14,623 nucleotides of DNA. It comes from a bacterium (lineage in GTDB: Bacteria; Pseudomonadota; Alphaproteobacteria; Caulobacterales; Hyphomonadaceae). The notes under the pieces are model-generated. The model worked only from the letters and a program-made list of their open reading frames with translations, had not been told where the DNA came from and searched no databases. This document shows positions 6,456 through 14,261 of the stretch, in pieces. A program made the position numbers and the translations under genes. The stretch is taken from contig JAVBYB010000035.1 in NCBI GenBank assembly GCA_030824255.1, positions 1-14,623 on the forward strand, in the 5' to 3' direction. The first letter of the stretch is position 1, and the number at the start of each line of letters is the position of its first letter.

Positions 6456-7529
6456 ATGATCAAATATGCACTGATGGCTGCGGCAGCGGCCTGTGTTACT
6501 GCGCCTGCTTTCGCGCAGGCCGCCCCCGTCGAGGTGGAACTCGAGGGCATTTTCGACAACTACACCAACGCGACGCGCACGCTCACCGTGATGGGCATGC
6601 AGGTCGAGGTGAACGAAGCGACGTTCATCCATTCGCCGACGACGGACCGTCGTGAGCAGAACATGAGCTACCAGATGTGGTTCCGTGGCGACACGCTGGC
6701 GGGACGCACGCGGGTCGGCATGCTCGGCGGCACGGCGATCGTGATCGGCGTGTGGGATCCGGCGACCAACAAGATCATTGCGAACGACGTGTTCACCGAG
6801 CCGTCGGAAAACGTGGCCCTGGGCGTTGTCACGTCCAGCTGGTGCACGTCGGCGAACTGCAACGCTCCTGGCAACTATCTGCGCGGCAACTCTACGCCGG
6901 ACGGCGCGCCGGGACCTGCGATGATCCCGATCACGGACCGCCGCATGGCGGCTGGCGACGTGCTGGATGAAGCGGGCTTCCGCCTCAACCTGGCTGGCGT
7001 CAACATGAACGGTCGCGCCTATGCGGCTGAGGGCTACTACGGCAACAAGGCGCTGCCCGTGCTTAACTCGACCGGCAACTGGGTCAACGAACAGGCTTTC
7101 CACTACTTCCTGTTCGGCATGGCAAACGTGACGCCGGAACTCTACCTCAACAAGAACCAGCGCGAAGTCTCCATTCTCCGCACGCGTTGCAACGTCGGTG
7201 ACCGCTTCGAGTCGAGCGGCCATATCCACACGACGATGAACGCCAGCGGCGTCGACAACGACACGCTCAACGCCAACTCGGGCGTGATTTCAGTGCAGTA
7301 CACGAACGCTGCCGGCCAGCTGGTCCGCGTGAACGGCGGCGCCGCCACCGCGATCGCAGGCGCCGGTGCGGTCGGCCGGTTCCGTGTCCGCTTCGACACG
7401 AACTTCTGCCCGGAAACCTACACGGTCCGCTGGTTGCCGAACGCCAACTCGCCCGATAGCGCGGCCTATGCCTCGCTGACCGACATCGGGATCGACCGCC
7501 TGCGCGAAGACGAGGAAGATGACGGCTGA
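6456..7529 (+). CDS. Secreted protein of unknown function
   Basis: A 357-residue exported protein. MIKYALMAAAAACVTAPAFA is a clear Sec signal peptide cleaved after AFA (about residue 20). The mature N-terminal part (about 25-130: LEGIFDNYTNATRTLTVMG, VEVNEATFIHSP, GRTRVGMLGGTAIVIGVWD, NKIIANDVF) has the strand and glycine pattern of DUF5666-like OB-fold domains; this is a resemblance only. A middle region (about 150-255) and a C-terminal Ig- or beta-sandwich-like region (about 270-345) follow. The tail is very acidic (EDEEDDG). Mature Cys occur in WCTSANC, TRCNVGD and NFCPETY and could form two disulfides. ATG 6456 has a ribosome site, a long AT-rich leader lies upstream, and a strong terminator follows, so it is probably its own transcription unit. 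No enzyme motif is seen. Confidence 0.85.
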   Translation: MIKYALMAAAAACVTAPAFAQAAPVEVELEGIFDNYTNATRTLTVMGMQVEVNEATFIHSPTTDRREQNMSYQMWFRGDTLAGRTRVGMLGGTAIVIGVWDPATNKIIANDVFTEPSENVALGVVTSSWCTSANCNAPGNYLRGNSTPDGAPGPAMIPITDRRMAAGDVLDEAGFRLNLAGVNMNGRAYAAEGYYGNKALPVLNSTGNWVNEQAFHYFLFGMANVTPELYLNKNQREVSILRTRCNVGDRFESSGHIHTTMNASGVDNDTLNANSGVISVQYTNAAGQLVRVNGGAATAIAGAGAVGRFRVRFDTNFCPETYTVRWLPNANSPDSAAYASLTDIGIDRLREDEEDDG

Positions 7530-7555
7530 GCCTGTCATCCGGCCTGAACCAAAAG

Positions 7556-7586
7556 CGCCCCGGGCCCAAAGCCCGGGGCGTTCTGC
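7556..7586 (+). terminator. Strong hairpin terminator after the secreted protein gene
   Basis: CGCCCCGGGC (7556-7565) and GCCCGGGGCG (7571-7580) form a perfect 10-base stem with a 5-base loop (CCAAA), followed by TTCTGCT. The T-run is short, but the stem is very stable and it lies 26 bases after the stop, between two transcription units. Confidence 0.75.
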
Positions 7587-7590
7587 TATG

Positions 7591-7620
7591 TTGTGCTGGC
7601 GGCGGCTGACGCGCTAGAAC
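7591..7620 (+). promoter_or_regulatory. Candidate leuC promoter, nearly leaderless
   Basis: GCTAGAAC (7613-7620) matches the Caulobacter housekeeping -10 consensus GCTANAWC as I remember it. TTGTGC (7591-7596) is a plausible -35, with 18 bases to TAGAAC. The expected start of transcription is about 7627, next to the leuC ATG at 7628, and no ribosome site lies between. Confidence 0.45.
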
Positions 7621-7627
7621 CCGCGCC

Positions 7628-9031
7628 ATGAGCACGGCCCGCACACTCTACGACAAGATCTGGGACGCCCACGTCGTCTCGACCGACCCCGCAACGGGCG
7701 AAAGCCTTCTGTATATAGACCTGCACCTCATTCACGAGGTAACCACGCCCCAGGCCTTCGCTGGCCTGAAGGTGAACCAGCGTCGTGTCCGCAGGCCGGA
7801 CCTCACCCTGGCGGTCGCCGATCACAACACGCCGACCGAGGGCCAGGCCCTCGGCATGGACGGGGTGAAAGACCCCGAGGCGCGCGAGCAGCTGGAAACA
7901 CTTGCCCGCAATGTGAAGGAACACGGCATCCAGTTCTTCCCGATGGGAGATCTGCGCAATGGCATCGTTCACGTGGTCGGACCTGAACAGGGCCGCACCC
8001 AGCCGGGTCTCACCATCGTCTGCGGCGACAGCCATACCTCCACGCATGGCGCTTTCGGCGCGCTCGCTCATGGTATCGGCACGAGCGAAGTCGAGCATGT
8101 GCTGGCGACCCAGACCTTGCGCACCCGCAAGATGAAGAACATGGCCGTCCGCGTCGAAGGCGAATTCCGCCCCGGCGTTGGCGCGAAGGACCTCGCGCTT
8201 CACCTCATCGCCATCATCGGCACCAATGGCGGCGCAGGTCATGTGATCGAGTACATGGGCTCAGCCATCCGCTCCCTGTCGATGGAAGGCCGGATGACGC
8301 TGTGCAACCTCTCTATCGAGGGCGGCGCCCGCGCCGGCCTCGTCGCGCCGGATGAGACCACGTTCGACTACATGAAGGGCCGTCCCGCCACGCCGAAGGG
8401 CGGGCAATGGGAGACGGCCCTCCAGCACTGGACGACGCTGTTCTCCGACGACGACGCCCATTGGGATGATGTGATCGACATAGAGGCCGAAGACGTCGCG
8501 CCCACAATAACCTGGGGCACCAGCCCGGAGCAGGCGTCCGCCATCACCGCCAACGCGCCGGTACCCGACCAGATTGCCGATCCGGTGAAGCGCGAGGCGG
8601 CGACGCGTGCCCTCGCCTACATGGGCATCGCACCGGGCCAGAAGCTCGAAGGCCTGAAGATCGACCGCGTATTTATCGGATCATGCACCAACTCACGCAT
8701 CGAAGACCTGCGCGCCGCAGCAGATGTCGCGAAAGGCAAACACGTGGCTGAGGGCGTGCGCGCCATGGTCGTGCCCGGCTCCGGTCTTATCCGCGCGCAA
8801 GCCGAGGAAGAGGGACTCGATCAGGTCTTCCTAGATGCCGGCTTCGAGTGGCGCGAACCGGGATGTTCCATGTGCCTCGGCATGAACCCGGACGTGCTCT
8901 CGCCCGGCGAGCGATGCGCCTCCACCTCGAACCGCAATTTCGAGGGCCGCCAGGGCCGCGGCGGCCGCACACACCTGATGAGCCCTGTGCTGGCGGCGAA
9001 AGCTGCCATCGCCGGCGCCATCACGCGCTGA
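7628..9031 (+). CDS. leuC: 3-isopropylmalate dehydratase large subunit
   Basis: Large subunit of isopropylmalate isomerase, which with LeuD converts 2-isopropylmalate to 3-isopropylmalate in leucine synthesis in the cytosol. At 467 residues it is full length. Seen: the start [17 protein letters not shown] (65-70), [14 protein letters not shown] (131-144), the 4Fe-4S ligands Cys353 in GSCTNSR and Cys413 and Cys416 in [10 protein letters not shown], and the end [19 protein letters not shown], all typical of bacterial LeuC. No leuD follows: the next gene is a histidine kinase, and nothing small-subunit-like lies upstream either, so leuD must be elsewhere. ATG 7628 is fixed by family alignment; no ribosome site is visible, in line with a possibly leaderless mRNA. 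Confidence 0.97.
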   Translation: MSTARTLYDKIWDAHVVSTDPATGESLLYIDLHLIHEVTTPQAFAGLKVNQRRVRRPDLTLAVADHNTPTEGQALGMDGVKDPEAREQLETLARNVKEHGIQFFPMGDLRNGIVHVVGPEQGRTQPGLTIVCGDSHTSTHGAFGALAHGIGTSEVEHVLATQTLRTRKMKNMAVRVEGEFRPGVGAKDLALHLIAIIGTNGGAGHVIEYMGSAIRSLSMEGRMTLCNLSIEGGARAGLVAPDETTFDYMKGRPATPKGGQWETALQHWTTLFSDDDAHWDDVIDIEAEDVAPTITWGTSPEQASAITANAPVPDQIADPVKREAATRALAYMGIAPGQKLEGLKIDRVFIGSCTNSRIEDLRAAADVAKGKHVAEGVRAMVVPGSGLIRAQAEEEGLDQVFLDAGFEWREPGCSMCLGMNPDVLSPGERCASTSNRNFEGRQGRGGRTHLMSPVLAAKAAIAGAITR

Positions 9032-9075
9032 GATCGGGGCGCCTGCTCTTCGTCCAGCATCGCCTGAATCTTCAG

Positions 9076-9101
9076 CACGTTGAATTTACGTGACTTTCAA
9101 C
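9076..9101. promoter_or_regulatory. Nested inverted repeats upstream of the hybrid kinase
   Basis: CACGT (9076-9080) and ACGTG (9088-9092) are inverted with a 7-base spacer. Overlapping them, GTTGAA (9079-9084) and TTCAAC (9096-9101) are inverted with an 11-base spacer. They lie 51 bases before the kinase start in a 120-base gap, as an operator would. No promoter can be assigned firmly. Confidence 0.35.
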
Positions 9102-9151
9102 TCTGTGCCGTAAGGACATGACCACGCCGCATCAGTCGGCGGTGGGTGATC

Positions 9152-10831
9152 ATGAGAGCGGGTGACATTGCAAGACGCGTGAGCTTTGTCTCGCCCGACA
9201 CGCTCGCGGGCGAAGTCGCCGTGCGCTTCAAGAACGCCGAAGGCATAGACACCTTCCCGGTCGTGCGGAATGGCCGGCCGATCGGCATCATCACCCGCGA
9301 CCGGCTCAACGCGCTGCGCAAGACTGGCGGACTTTGGGAGCGCAGGCCCGCATCGCTGGTCATGAACCCCCACCCCATCGTCGTGCGCGCCGACATGGAG
9401 CTTGCCGACGTTTCCAACCTGATCGCGCCCTTGTCGCGCGAGGCGCTGTTCGAAGGCATCGTGATGGTGGATGCGGCGGGCGACTATGCGGGCCTTGCGG
9501 GCGCGTTTGAACTTTTTCGCGCCGCCGTGGCCGTGTCGGAGCAGCGCAATCGCGATCTTTCCCTGCTGGCGGAGCGTCTGGCGGCGGAAAGCGAAAAGGC
9601 GATGGCGGCCTCCAGCGCCAAGTCTGAATTCCTGGCAACCATGAGCCATGAAATCCGCACGCCCCTCAACGGCGTTCTCGGCATGGCGCAGGCGCTGGCC
9701 ATGGATGATCTCGCGCCGCACCAGCGCGAAAAGCTGGATGTAATCCTGTCGTCAGGCGAAACGCTGACCGCCCTGCTCAACGACATTCTCGACCTCTCCA
9801 AGATCGAGGCCGGCAAGCTGGAGATTTCACCGGTCGACAGCGATCTCAACGCGATGCTGGAGCGCGCAGCGAGCCTCTTTGCGCCCCGCGCGCATGAAAA
9901 AGGCATCGCCCTGACCCTGACGCGCGACGGTGCGGGCACGACCTGGCTGAAACTTGATCGCGTGCGCGTGCATCAGTGTATTGCGAACCTTCTCTCCAAT
10001 GCCGTGAAGTTCACCTCTGCCGGCGAGGTTGCGATCCGCTGGAACATTGCCCCGTCCGCGGGCGGTACGCAGCTTGTGACCATCACAGTGGCGGATTCCG
10101 GCATCGGCATGAATGCCGGAACGATCAACCGCCTGTTCAACACCTTCACGCAGGCCGATGGCTCGACGACACGACGCTTCGGCGGCACAGGGCTTGGTCT
10201 CGCCATCACGCGCCGACTGGCACGCATGATGGGCGGGGATGTGCTGGTGTCGAGCCAGGCCGGGCGCGGATCGACCTTCACCCTCACCTTCCCCGCACAA
10301 TCCTCGCGCCGCCGCAGCGCTCCGACCCGCGCTGCTGAAATCGTCGAGGCGATGCCGGCAAGCCAGGCCCCGCTTCGCATCCTGCTGGTAGATGACAACG
10401 CGACCAACCGGCAGGTGGTGAAACTCTTCCTCGCCAGTCTGCGCACGGATATCGTCGAGGCCGGCAATGGGGCCGAGGCGCTGGAGCGACTGCATGAGCG
10501 GGCGTTCGATCTCGTCCTGCTCGACGTGCACATGCCGGTGATGGACGGCTGCGAGGCGATCCGCCAGATCCGCGCAAGCAAGCGGGCGTGGAGCACGCTG
10601 CCTGTTGTCGCGCTGACGGCGGATGCAATGGACGGAGACCGAGAGCGCTTCGTCGCGATGGGCATGACCGACTATCTCGCCAAGCCCATAGATCGCCGCG
10701 CATTGCTGAATATCGTGCATGGCGTGACCTCACACGCATTGGCGATGCCGGTTGAACAGGGCGACCGCACGGCGCACGAGACCATTGCAGACCTTGGCGA
10801 TGTGCTGGACGCGATCGTGGCAGTCGCCTGA
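9152..10831 (+). CDS. Soluble hybrid histidine kinase, CBS-like pair + HisKA + HATPase + receiver
   Basis: A 559-residue cytosolic sensor kinase with a C-terminal receiver and no membrane segment. Residues 1-122 look like a tandem CBS pair ([18 protein letters not shown] at 35-52; [20 protein letters not shown] at 102-121), which often bind adenine nucleotides. A short coiled coil (about 128-157) leads to HisKA with [11 protein letters not shown] and phospho-acceptor His166. The ATPase has the N box ([11 protein letters not shown], 277-287), DSGIGM (315-320) and GGTGLGL (344-350). The receiver (about 408-525) has Asp414-Asp415, phospho-acceptor Asp458 in [12 protein letters not shown], Thr489 and Lys511. 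No Hpt or output domain is present, so phosphate must pass to an unlinked partner. A GTG at 9146 is in frame, but ATG 9152 is better placed after GGTGGG (9141-9146). No partner regulator is adjacent. Confidence 0.92.
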   Translation: MRAGDIARRVSFVSPDTLAGEVAVRFKNAEGIDTFPVVRNGRPIGIITRDRLNALRKTGGLWERRPASLVMNPHPIVVRADMELADVSNLIAPLSREALFEGIVMVDAAGDYAGLAGAFELFRAAVAVSEQRNRDLSLLAERLAAESEKAMAASSAKSEFLATMSHEIRTPLNGVLGMAQALAMDDLAPHQREKLDVILSSGETLTALLNDILDLSKIEAGKLEISPVDSDLNAMLERAASLFAPRAHEKGIALTLTRDGAGTTWLKLDRVRVHQCIANLLSNAVKFTSAGEVAIRWNIAPSAGGTQLVTITVADSGIGMNAGTINRLFNTFTQADGSTTRRFGGTGLGLAITRRLARMMGGDVLVSSQAGRGSTFTLTFPAQSSRRRSAPTRAAEIVEAMPASQAPLRILLVDDNATNRQVVKLFLASLRTDIVEAGNGAEALERLHERAFDLVLLDVHMPVMDGCEAIRQIRASKRAWSTLPVVALTADAMDGDRERFVAMGMTDYLAKPIDRRALLNIVHGVTSHALAMPVEQGDRTAHETIADLGDVLDAIVAVA

Positions 10832-10856
10832 ACGAGCGTTCGGGCCGGCCGCAAAC

Positions 10857-10885
10857 TTGACAGCTGGAATCCGGGCGCCGATACC
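10857..10885 (+). promoter_or_regulatory. Candidate promoter for the sulfotransferase-like gene
   Basis: A perfect TTGACA (10857-10862) is followed after exactly 17 bases by GATACC (10880-10885). The -35 is consensus and the -10 is weak. Transcription would start near 10892, about 24 bases before the TTG start codon, leaving room for the AGGGAAG ribosome site. Confidence 0.45.
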
Positions 10886-10915
10886 GGCCAGAGCCGCAGA
10901 CGCTAGGGAAGTCCG

Positions 10916-11671
10916 TTGCAATACCTGACCTTCACCTTCCACAAGGCCGGCAGCATGGCGCTGCACGCCTATCTTGGCTGGCTCGCCGACGCCGTCGATC
11001 TTCCACACCACTCTCCGAACAACACGGATGATCCCGGCAAGCGATCGTTCCGGATATATCCGGAGCCGACCCAGAACGACCCCGACTGGTGGCAGACGAC
11101 GGGCCGACATCTCGATGGCCTCATCGGGCCGATACGCCGCCCCATCGTGCTGCCGGATGATCTCGACGCGCGGGGCATCATTGCGGTGCGCGATCCGCGC
11201 GATGCGCTGACGTCGATGTTCTACTCCTTCACCTTCAGCCACAAAGGCATCGCCGACGCCGAACGAAAGCGGTGGGAGGCCATGGGCGTCGACAAGTTTG
11301 CCCTGCAGCGCCTTGGCGACATGAAGGAGCGACTGATTGGCTATCGCGCGATGCTTGACGCGCGGCCTCACTGGTCGCTGGTGCGCTATGAAGACATGGT
11401 GCTTCGCTTCGATGTGTGGCTCTCGCAAGTCCTCGATGGCTTCGGACTGACGCCGGACCCTGCCGCCGTCGCCGCCTTCGCGCAGGCCAAGATCGAGGAG
11501 TATCGCACCACCATAGCGGCGCGGCAAAAACGGGAACGTATCGAGCTGCACGTGCGCAACGTTGCGCCGGGCGATCACCTCAGGAAGCTCCAGCCCGAAA
11601 CTATTGCTGCGATCAACACCGCCCTTGCCGATGAACTGGCGTTCTTCGGCTATCCCCCTTCCGGCGTCTGA
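10916..11671 (+). CDS. Sulfotransferase-domain protein
   Basis: A 251-residue protein related to PAPS-dependent sulfotransferases, which move sulfate from 3'-phosphoadenylyl sulfate to an alcohol or amine. Seen: the N-terminal strand and phosphosulfate loop FTFHKAGSMALHAYL (6-20), the 3'-phosphate binding motif IIAVRDPRDALTSMFYS (88-104, Arg92 and Ser100), and the later LVRYEDMV (156-163) common to the family. The acceptor is not predictable. It starts at TTG 10916; this start is chosen because the core strand begins at residue 3 and AGGGAAG (10905-10911) is well placed. A GFA-type gene follows after 28 bases, perhaps in the same transcript. No signal peptide is present, so it is predicted to be cytosolic. 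Confidence 0.8.
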   Translation: MQYLTFTFHKAGSMALHAYLGWLADAVDLPHHSPNNTDDPGKRSFRIYPEPTQNDPDWWQTTGRHLDGLIGPIRRPIVLPDDLDARGIIAVRDPRDALTSMFYSFTFSHKGIADAERKRWEAMGVDKFALQRLGDMKERLIGYRAMLDARPHWSLVRYEDMVLRFDVWLSQVLDGFGLTPDPAAVAAFAQAKIEEYRTTIAARQKRERIELHVRNVAPGDHLRKLQPETIAAINTALADELAFFGYPPSGV

Positions 11672-11699
11672 CATCACATCGCATCCAGTGGGGCGAGAC

Positions 11700-12131
11700 A
11701 TGAGCCAACCTGCCCTGCCGATCACCGGCGGCTGCCTCTGCAAGGCGGTGCGCTACAGCGTAGATGCGCCGCCGCTTCTTGTGCGGCAGTGCTGGTGCCG
11801 CGATTGTCAGTACTGGGCGTCGGGCTCTGCGACAGTGAACGTTATCTTCCCCGTTGAGAGCGTGACGCTCACCGGGCCGGTCACGCAATTCGTTTCGCAA
11901 GCGGATTCAGGCAACCGCATGATCCGCGGCTTCTGCGCCACCTGTGGCACGCCCGTCACCAGCGCAGCAGCGGCGCGCCCGGAACTTGTGATCCTGCGCG
12001 CCGGCACGCTGGACGACACATCCATCGCCCGTCCAGCTCTCAGCATCTGGACGGATTCAGCGCCCGGCTGGGCGCACCATCACCCCGAACTTCCCAAGAC
12101 GCCGCGTCAGCCGCCGCCGATCGGCCAATAG
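11700..12131 (+). CDS. GFA/CENP-V family zinc-binding protein
   Basis: A 143-residue protein of the glutathione-dependent formaldehyde-activating (GFA) domain family. Seen: the Cys pattern GGCLCKAVRY (Cys12, Cys14), QCWCRDCQYWASG (Cys31, Cys33, Cys36) and GFCATCGTPV (Cys79, Cys82), the expected zinc-binding set. The name comes from one enzyme that condenses glutathione with formaldehyde; most members have no proven activity, so function here is open. The C-terminus (SIWTDSAPGWAHHHPELP) is the usual family ending. The frame is open upstream to 11562 inside the previous gene; ATG 11700 is chosen because it begins the domain and follows GGGGCGAG (11690-11697). Confidence 0.88.
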   Translation: MSQPALPITGGCLCKAVRYSVDAPPLLVRQCWCRDCQYWASGSATVNVIFPVESVTLTGPVTQFVSQADSGNRMIRGFCATCGTPVTSAAAARPELVILRAGTLDDTSIARPALSIWTDSAPGWAHHHPELPKTPRQPPPIGQ

Positions 12132-12238
12132 GTTAACGGAACCCTGCGACCGATTGCACCCACAGGTTGAAACTGCCATGTTGTTGCCTCACTTCGCGGG
12201 CTTCTGCCGGGGGGCGGCGGGACGGCAGTGGGAATTTG

Positions 12239-13132
12239 ATGAAACGCCTTTTCCTTGCCCTTGCCCTCGTCGTTGCAGCCGCCGCGATTTTCCTGGGCCC
12301 GCCTCTTCGTTCAGCATTCGCCGGCACGACCGAGGTGGACATCACACTCGGCCGCGCGGAGATGCACCCGACCCAGCAGGCGCTCAACTTCATGCTGGAT
12401 GCGCCCGCCGACGAGGCGTTGCCCACCAAGAAGAAGATGAAACTGTGGGCGACCTACTACCACATGCCGACCGTGCGTCCGTCGTGGACCAGCGTCGCCG
12501 CAAAGCCGCTGATCGACCGGAACGGCAATGCCGTCTCCCCGCCGCTCTCCACCGAAGACTGGTGCGACGCCGCCATGCAGGGCTCGGTCTGGGTCGATGA
12601 CGGCAAGAAAGAGCCGACCGCCTACATGTTCGTCGACAGCGGCGGCCCCGAGCAGGTCGTCTGCGACCGCTACTTCGGCGACCTGTCTTCCGGCATCAAG
12701 AACGCCACGCGTCGCGCGCGCTTCGCGCCCTTCCATCACCCGCAGGCATGCGACGTTCGCACGATCCCGCTTATGCCCTTCCGCACGATCGCGGTGGACC
12801 GCCAGCGCATCCGCATGGGCACTGTCGTCTATGTGCCCACGCTGCGCGGCAAGACATTCTGGAGCAATGGCGAGTTCTACACTCATGACGGCTACCTGAT
12901 CGCCAGCGATACGGGCGGCGCCATCGAAGGCGGGCACATCGACATGTTCGTCGAGGACGCCAAGGTCGATCCGCTGCCAGAGATCGTGCGCTCCAATGCA
13001 CGCGGTACGTTCGACGCGTACGTCGTCGACAAGGACCATCCCATGGCCGTCGCCCTGCACGATGCGGCCGACGAAGTCTGCAAGGACTCCGATCGCCCCG
13101 GCCGGAAGCGCAAGAAGGCGAGCAGCATCTAG
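12239..13132 (+). CDS. Exported 3D-domain protein, first of a tandem pair
   Basis: A 297-residue exported protein. MKRLFLALALVVAAAAIFLG with RSAFAG (about 24-29) is a Sec signal or signal anchor. Residues about 68-240 form a conserved unit ending in a 3D domain (double-psi beta barrel related to MltA): FRTIAVDRQRI with Asp187, ASDTGGAI with Asp224 and GGHIDMFV with Asp235 are the three name-giving Asp. Four Cys (109, 142, 171, 281) match Cys in the downstream paralogue. Family members are murein-acting (lytic transglycosylase-like) proteins, so a peptidoglycan role in the periplasm is the best guess; activity is not shown. The C-terminus is Lys/Arg-rich. The frame opens earlier, at 12167, but ATG 12239 starts the signal peptide and follows GTGGGAA. 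Confidence 0.82.
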   Translation: MKRLFLALALVVAAAAIFLGPPLRSAFAGTTEVDITLGRAEMHPTQQALNFMLDAPADEALPTKKKMKLWATYYHMPTVRPSWTSVAAKPLIDRNGNAVSPPLSTEDWCDAAMQGSVWVDDGKKEPTAYMFVDSGGPEQVVCDRYFGDLSSGIKNATRRARFAPFHHPQACDVRTIPLMPFRTIAVDRQRIRMGTVVYVPTLRGKTFWSNGEFYTHDGYLIASDTGGAIEGGHIDMFVEDAKVDPLPEIVRSNARGTFDAYVVDKDHPMAVALHDAADEVCKDSDRPGRKRKKASSI

Positions 13133-13147
13133 GCTCAAAAGGGCTCG

Positions 13148-13163
13148 GTAACGGTTCCCTAAC
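13148..13163 (+). promoter_or_regulatory. CtrA-like motif between the 3D genes
   Basis: GTAA (13148-13151), 7 bases, CTAAC (13159-13163) differs by one base per half from the alphaproteobacterial CtrA consensus TTAA-N7-TTAAC. The segment TAACGGTTCCCT (13149-13160) also resembles TAACGGAACCCT at 12134-12145, upstream of the first 3D gene. The assignment is tentative. Confidence 0.25.
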
Positions 13164-13187
13164 CGCTCTGCCCCCTTCGCTGGTACC

Positions 13188-14195
13188 ATGAAGGACGTAT
13201 CCGACATACGCGGGCTCAAGGCCGAGCTGGGCCTCAAGGCCGAACCTGTCGCCAGCGGGCGACGGGAAGCCGTAATTCGCCCGGACGCCGACGCGATTGC
13301 CGATGCGATGGCCATCGCCGCCGCGCGCACGGCGCCGGAAGTGGACGGGAGCGTCTCACACTTGCGCCGCATCGGGTTCGCCGTGCTGCTTGGCCTCGCC
13401 GCCTGCGCCACAGCGTCTGTGCCAGATGAGGCTGCAGTGCCGCTACCGCCAGCCCCGGTCCTCACGCCTTATGAACGCGCCATGGGTTTTTCGCTCGGGC
13501 CGCCGCCGGAAGACACGCTCGGCGCCAATCTGCGCCTGTGGGCCACGCACTACCACACGCCAGAAGTGAAGCCCGCCGCCGCGACGATCTCCGCCGCCTT
13601 CCCGCTGCTGGGCCGCAGCGGCGAGCCGATCTCGCCGCCGCTGAGCCATCGCGACTGGTGCGAGGCGGCGCTCCAGGGTTCCGTCTCGGTCTCGCAGGGC
13701 GGCATCGCGAAGGCCTACGTATTCGTCGACGCCAATGGACCCGAGCAGGCCAATTGCGACCAGTGGCTCGGCAGCCTGACCGAAGGCGTGCGCAACGCCA
13801 CGCGCCGCGCGCGCTTCATGGCCGTGAACCATCCGCTTGGCTGCGGCGTGCGCAATCACCCTCTGATGCCCTTCCGCACAATCGCGGTCGATCCTGCATT
13901 GATCCCGCTGGAGAGCGTCGTCTTCGTGCCGGAACTGCGCGGACGCGCCTTCACCTATCAGGGCGCCAACTACGTGCACGATGGCTACCTGTTCGCCGGC
14001 GATCGCGGCGGCGCGATCCGGGGCCGCCATATCGACGTGTTCCTGGTCGAGGCAGCGGCGGGTCCCCTCGAGGACCTTTTCGCCTCAACGGAGAGTCGCA
14101 CCTTCGCGGCCCACATAATCGACGCGGACGATCCTCGCGCCGCGGCCATTCGCGAAACCCAGTCCACCCGCTGCGGCGACGCCAACCCCGACTGA
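13188..14195 (+). CDS. 3D-domain (probable lipo-)protein, second of a tandem pair
   Basis: A 335-residue paralogue of the preceding gene. The 3D domain carries FRTIAVDPALI (Asp235), AGDRGGAI (Asp272) and GRHIDVFL (Asp283), and Cys158, 190, 219 and 329 align with the four Cys of its neighbour. Shared blocks include LWATHYHTPEV, SPPLSHRDWCEAALQGSV and NATRRARF. The start is ambiguous: residues 59-73 (LRRIGFAVLLGLAAC) are a perfect lipoprotein signal, and its Leu59 codon is a TTG (13362) with CGGGAG 10 bases before it, giving a 277-residue lipoprotein. The 58 upstream codons nevertheless show coding-like base bias (GC high at position 3, low at position 2), so ATG 13188 is kept although it has no ribosome site. 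A peptidoglycan-related envelope role is likely, as for its neighbour; mechanism unproven. Confidence 0.75.
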   Translation: MKDVSDIRGLKAELGLKAEPVASGRREAVIRPDADAIADAMAIAAARTAPEVDGSVSHLRRIGFAVLLGLAACATASVPDEAAVPLPPAPVLTPYERAMGFSLGPPPEDTLGANLRLWATHYHTPEVKPAAATISAAFPLLGRSGEPISPPLSHRDWCEAALQGSVSVSQGGIAKAYVFVDANGPEQANCDQWLGSLTEGVRNATRRARFMAVNHPLGCGVRNHPLMPFRTIAVDPALIPLESVVFVPELRGRAFTYQGANYVHDGYLFAGDRGGAIRGRHIDVFLVEAAAGPLEDLFASTESRTFAAHIIDADDPRAAAIRETQSTRCGDANPD

Positions 14196-14261
14196 GGCGA
14201 GACGGCTGGACAAGCTTTCCCGTGGCGCGCCAGAGTGCACCAGAATATCCGGGAGAGATTC

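Noticed and set aside
9827..10720. 297-codon open frame on the minus strand opposite the hybrid kinase
   Set aside because: No recognisable domain and complete overlap with conserved HATPase and receiver motifs on the plus strand.
12311..13465. 384-codon open frame on the minus strand across both 3D genes
   Set aside because: It lies antisense to two well-supported exported proteins, has low-complexity Arg/Ala/Gly/His-rich sequence with no domain, and is expected by chance opposite GC-rich genes.
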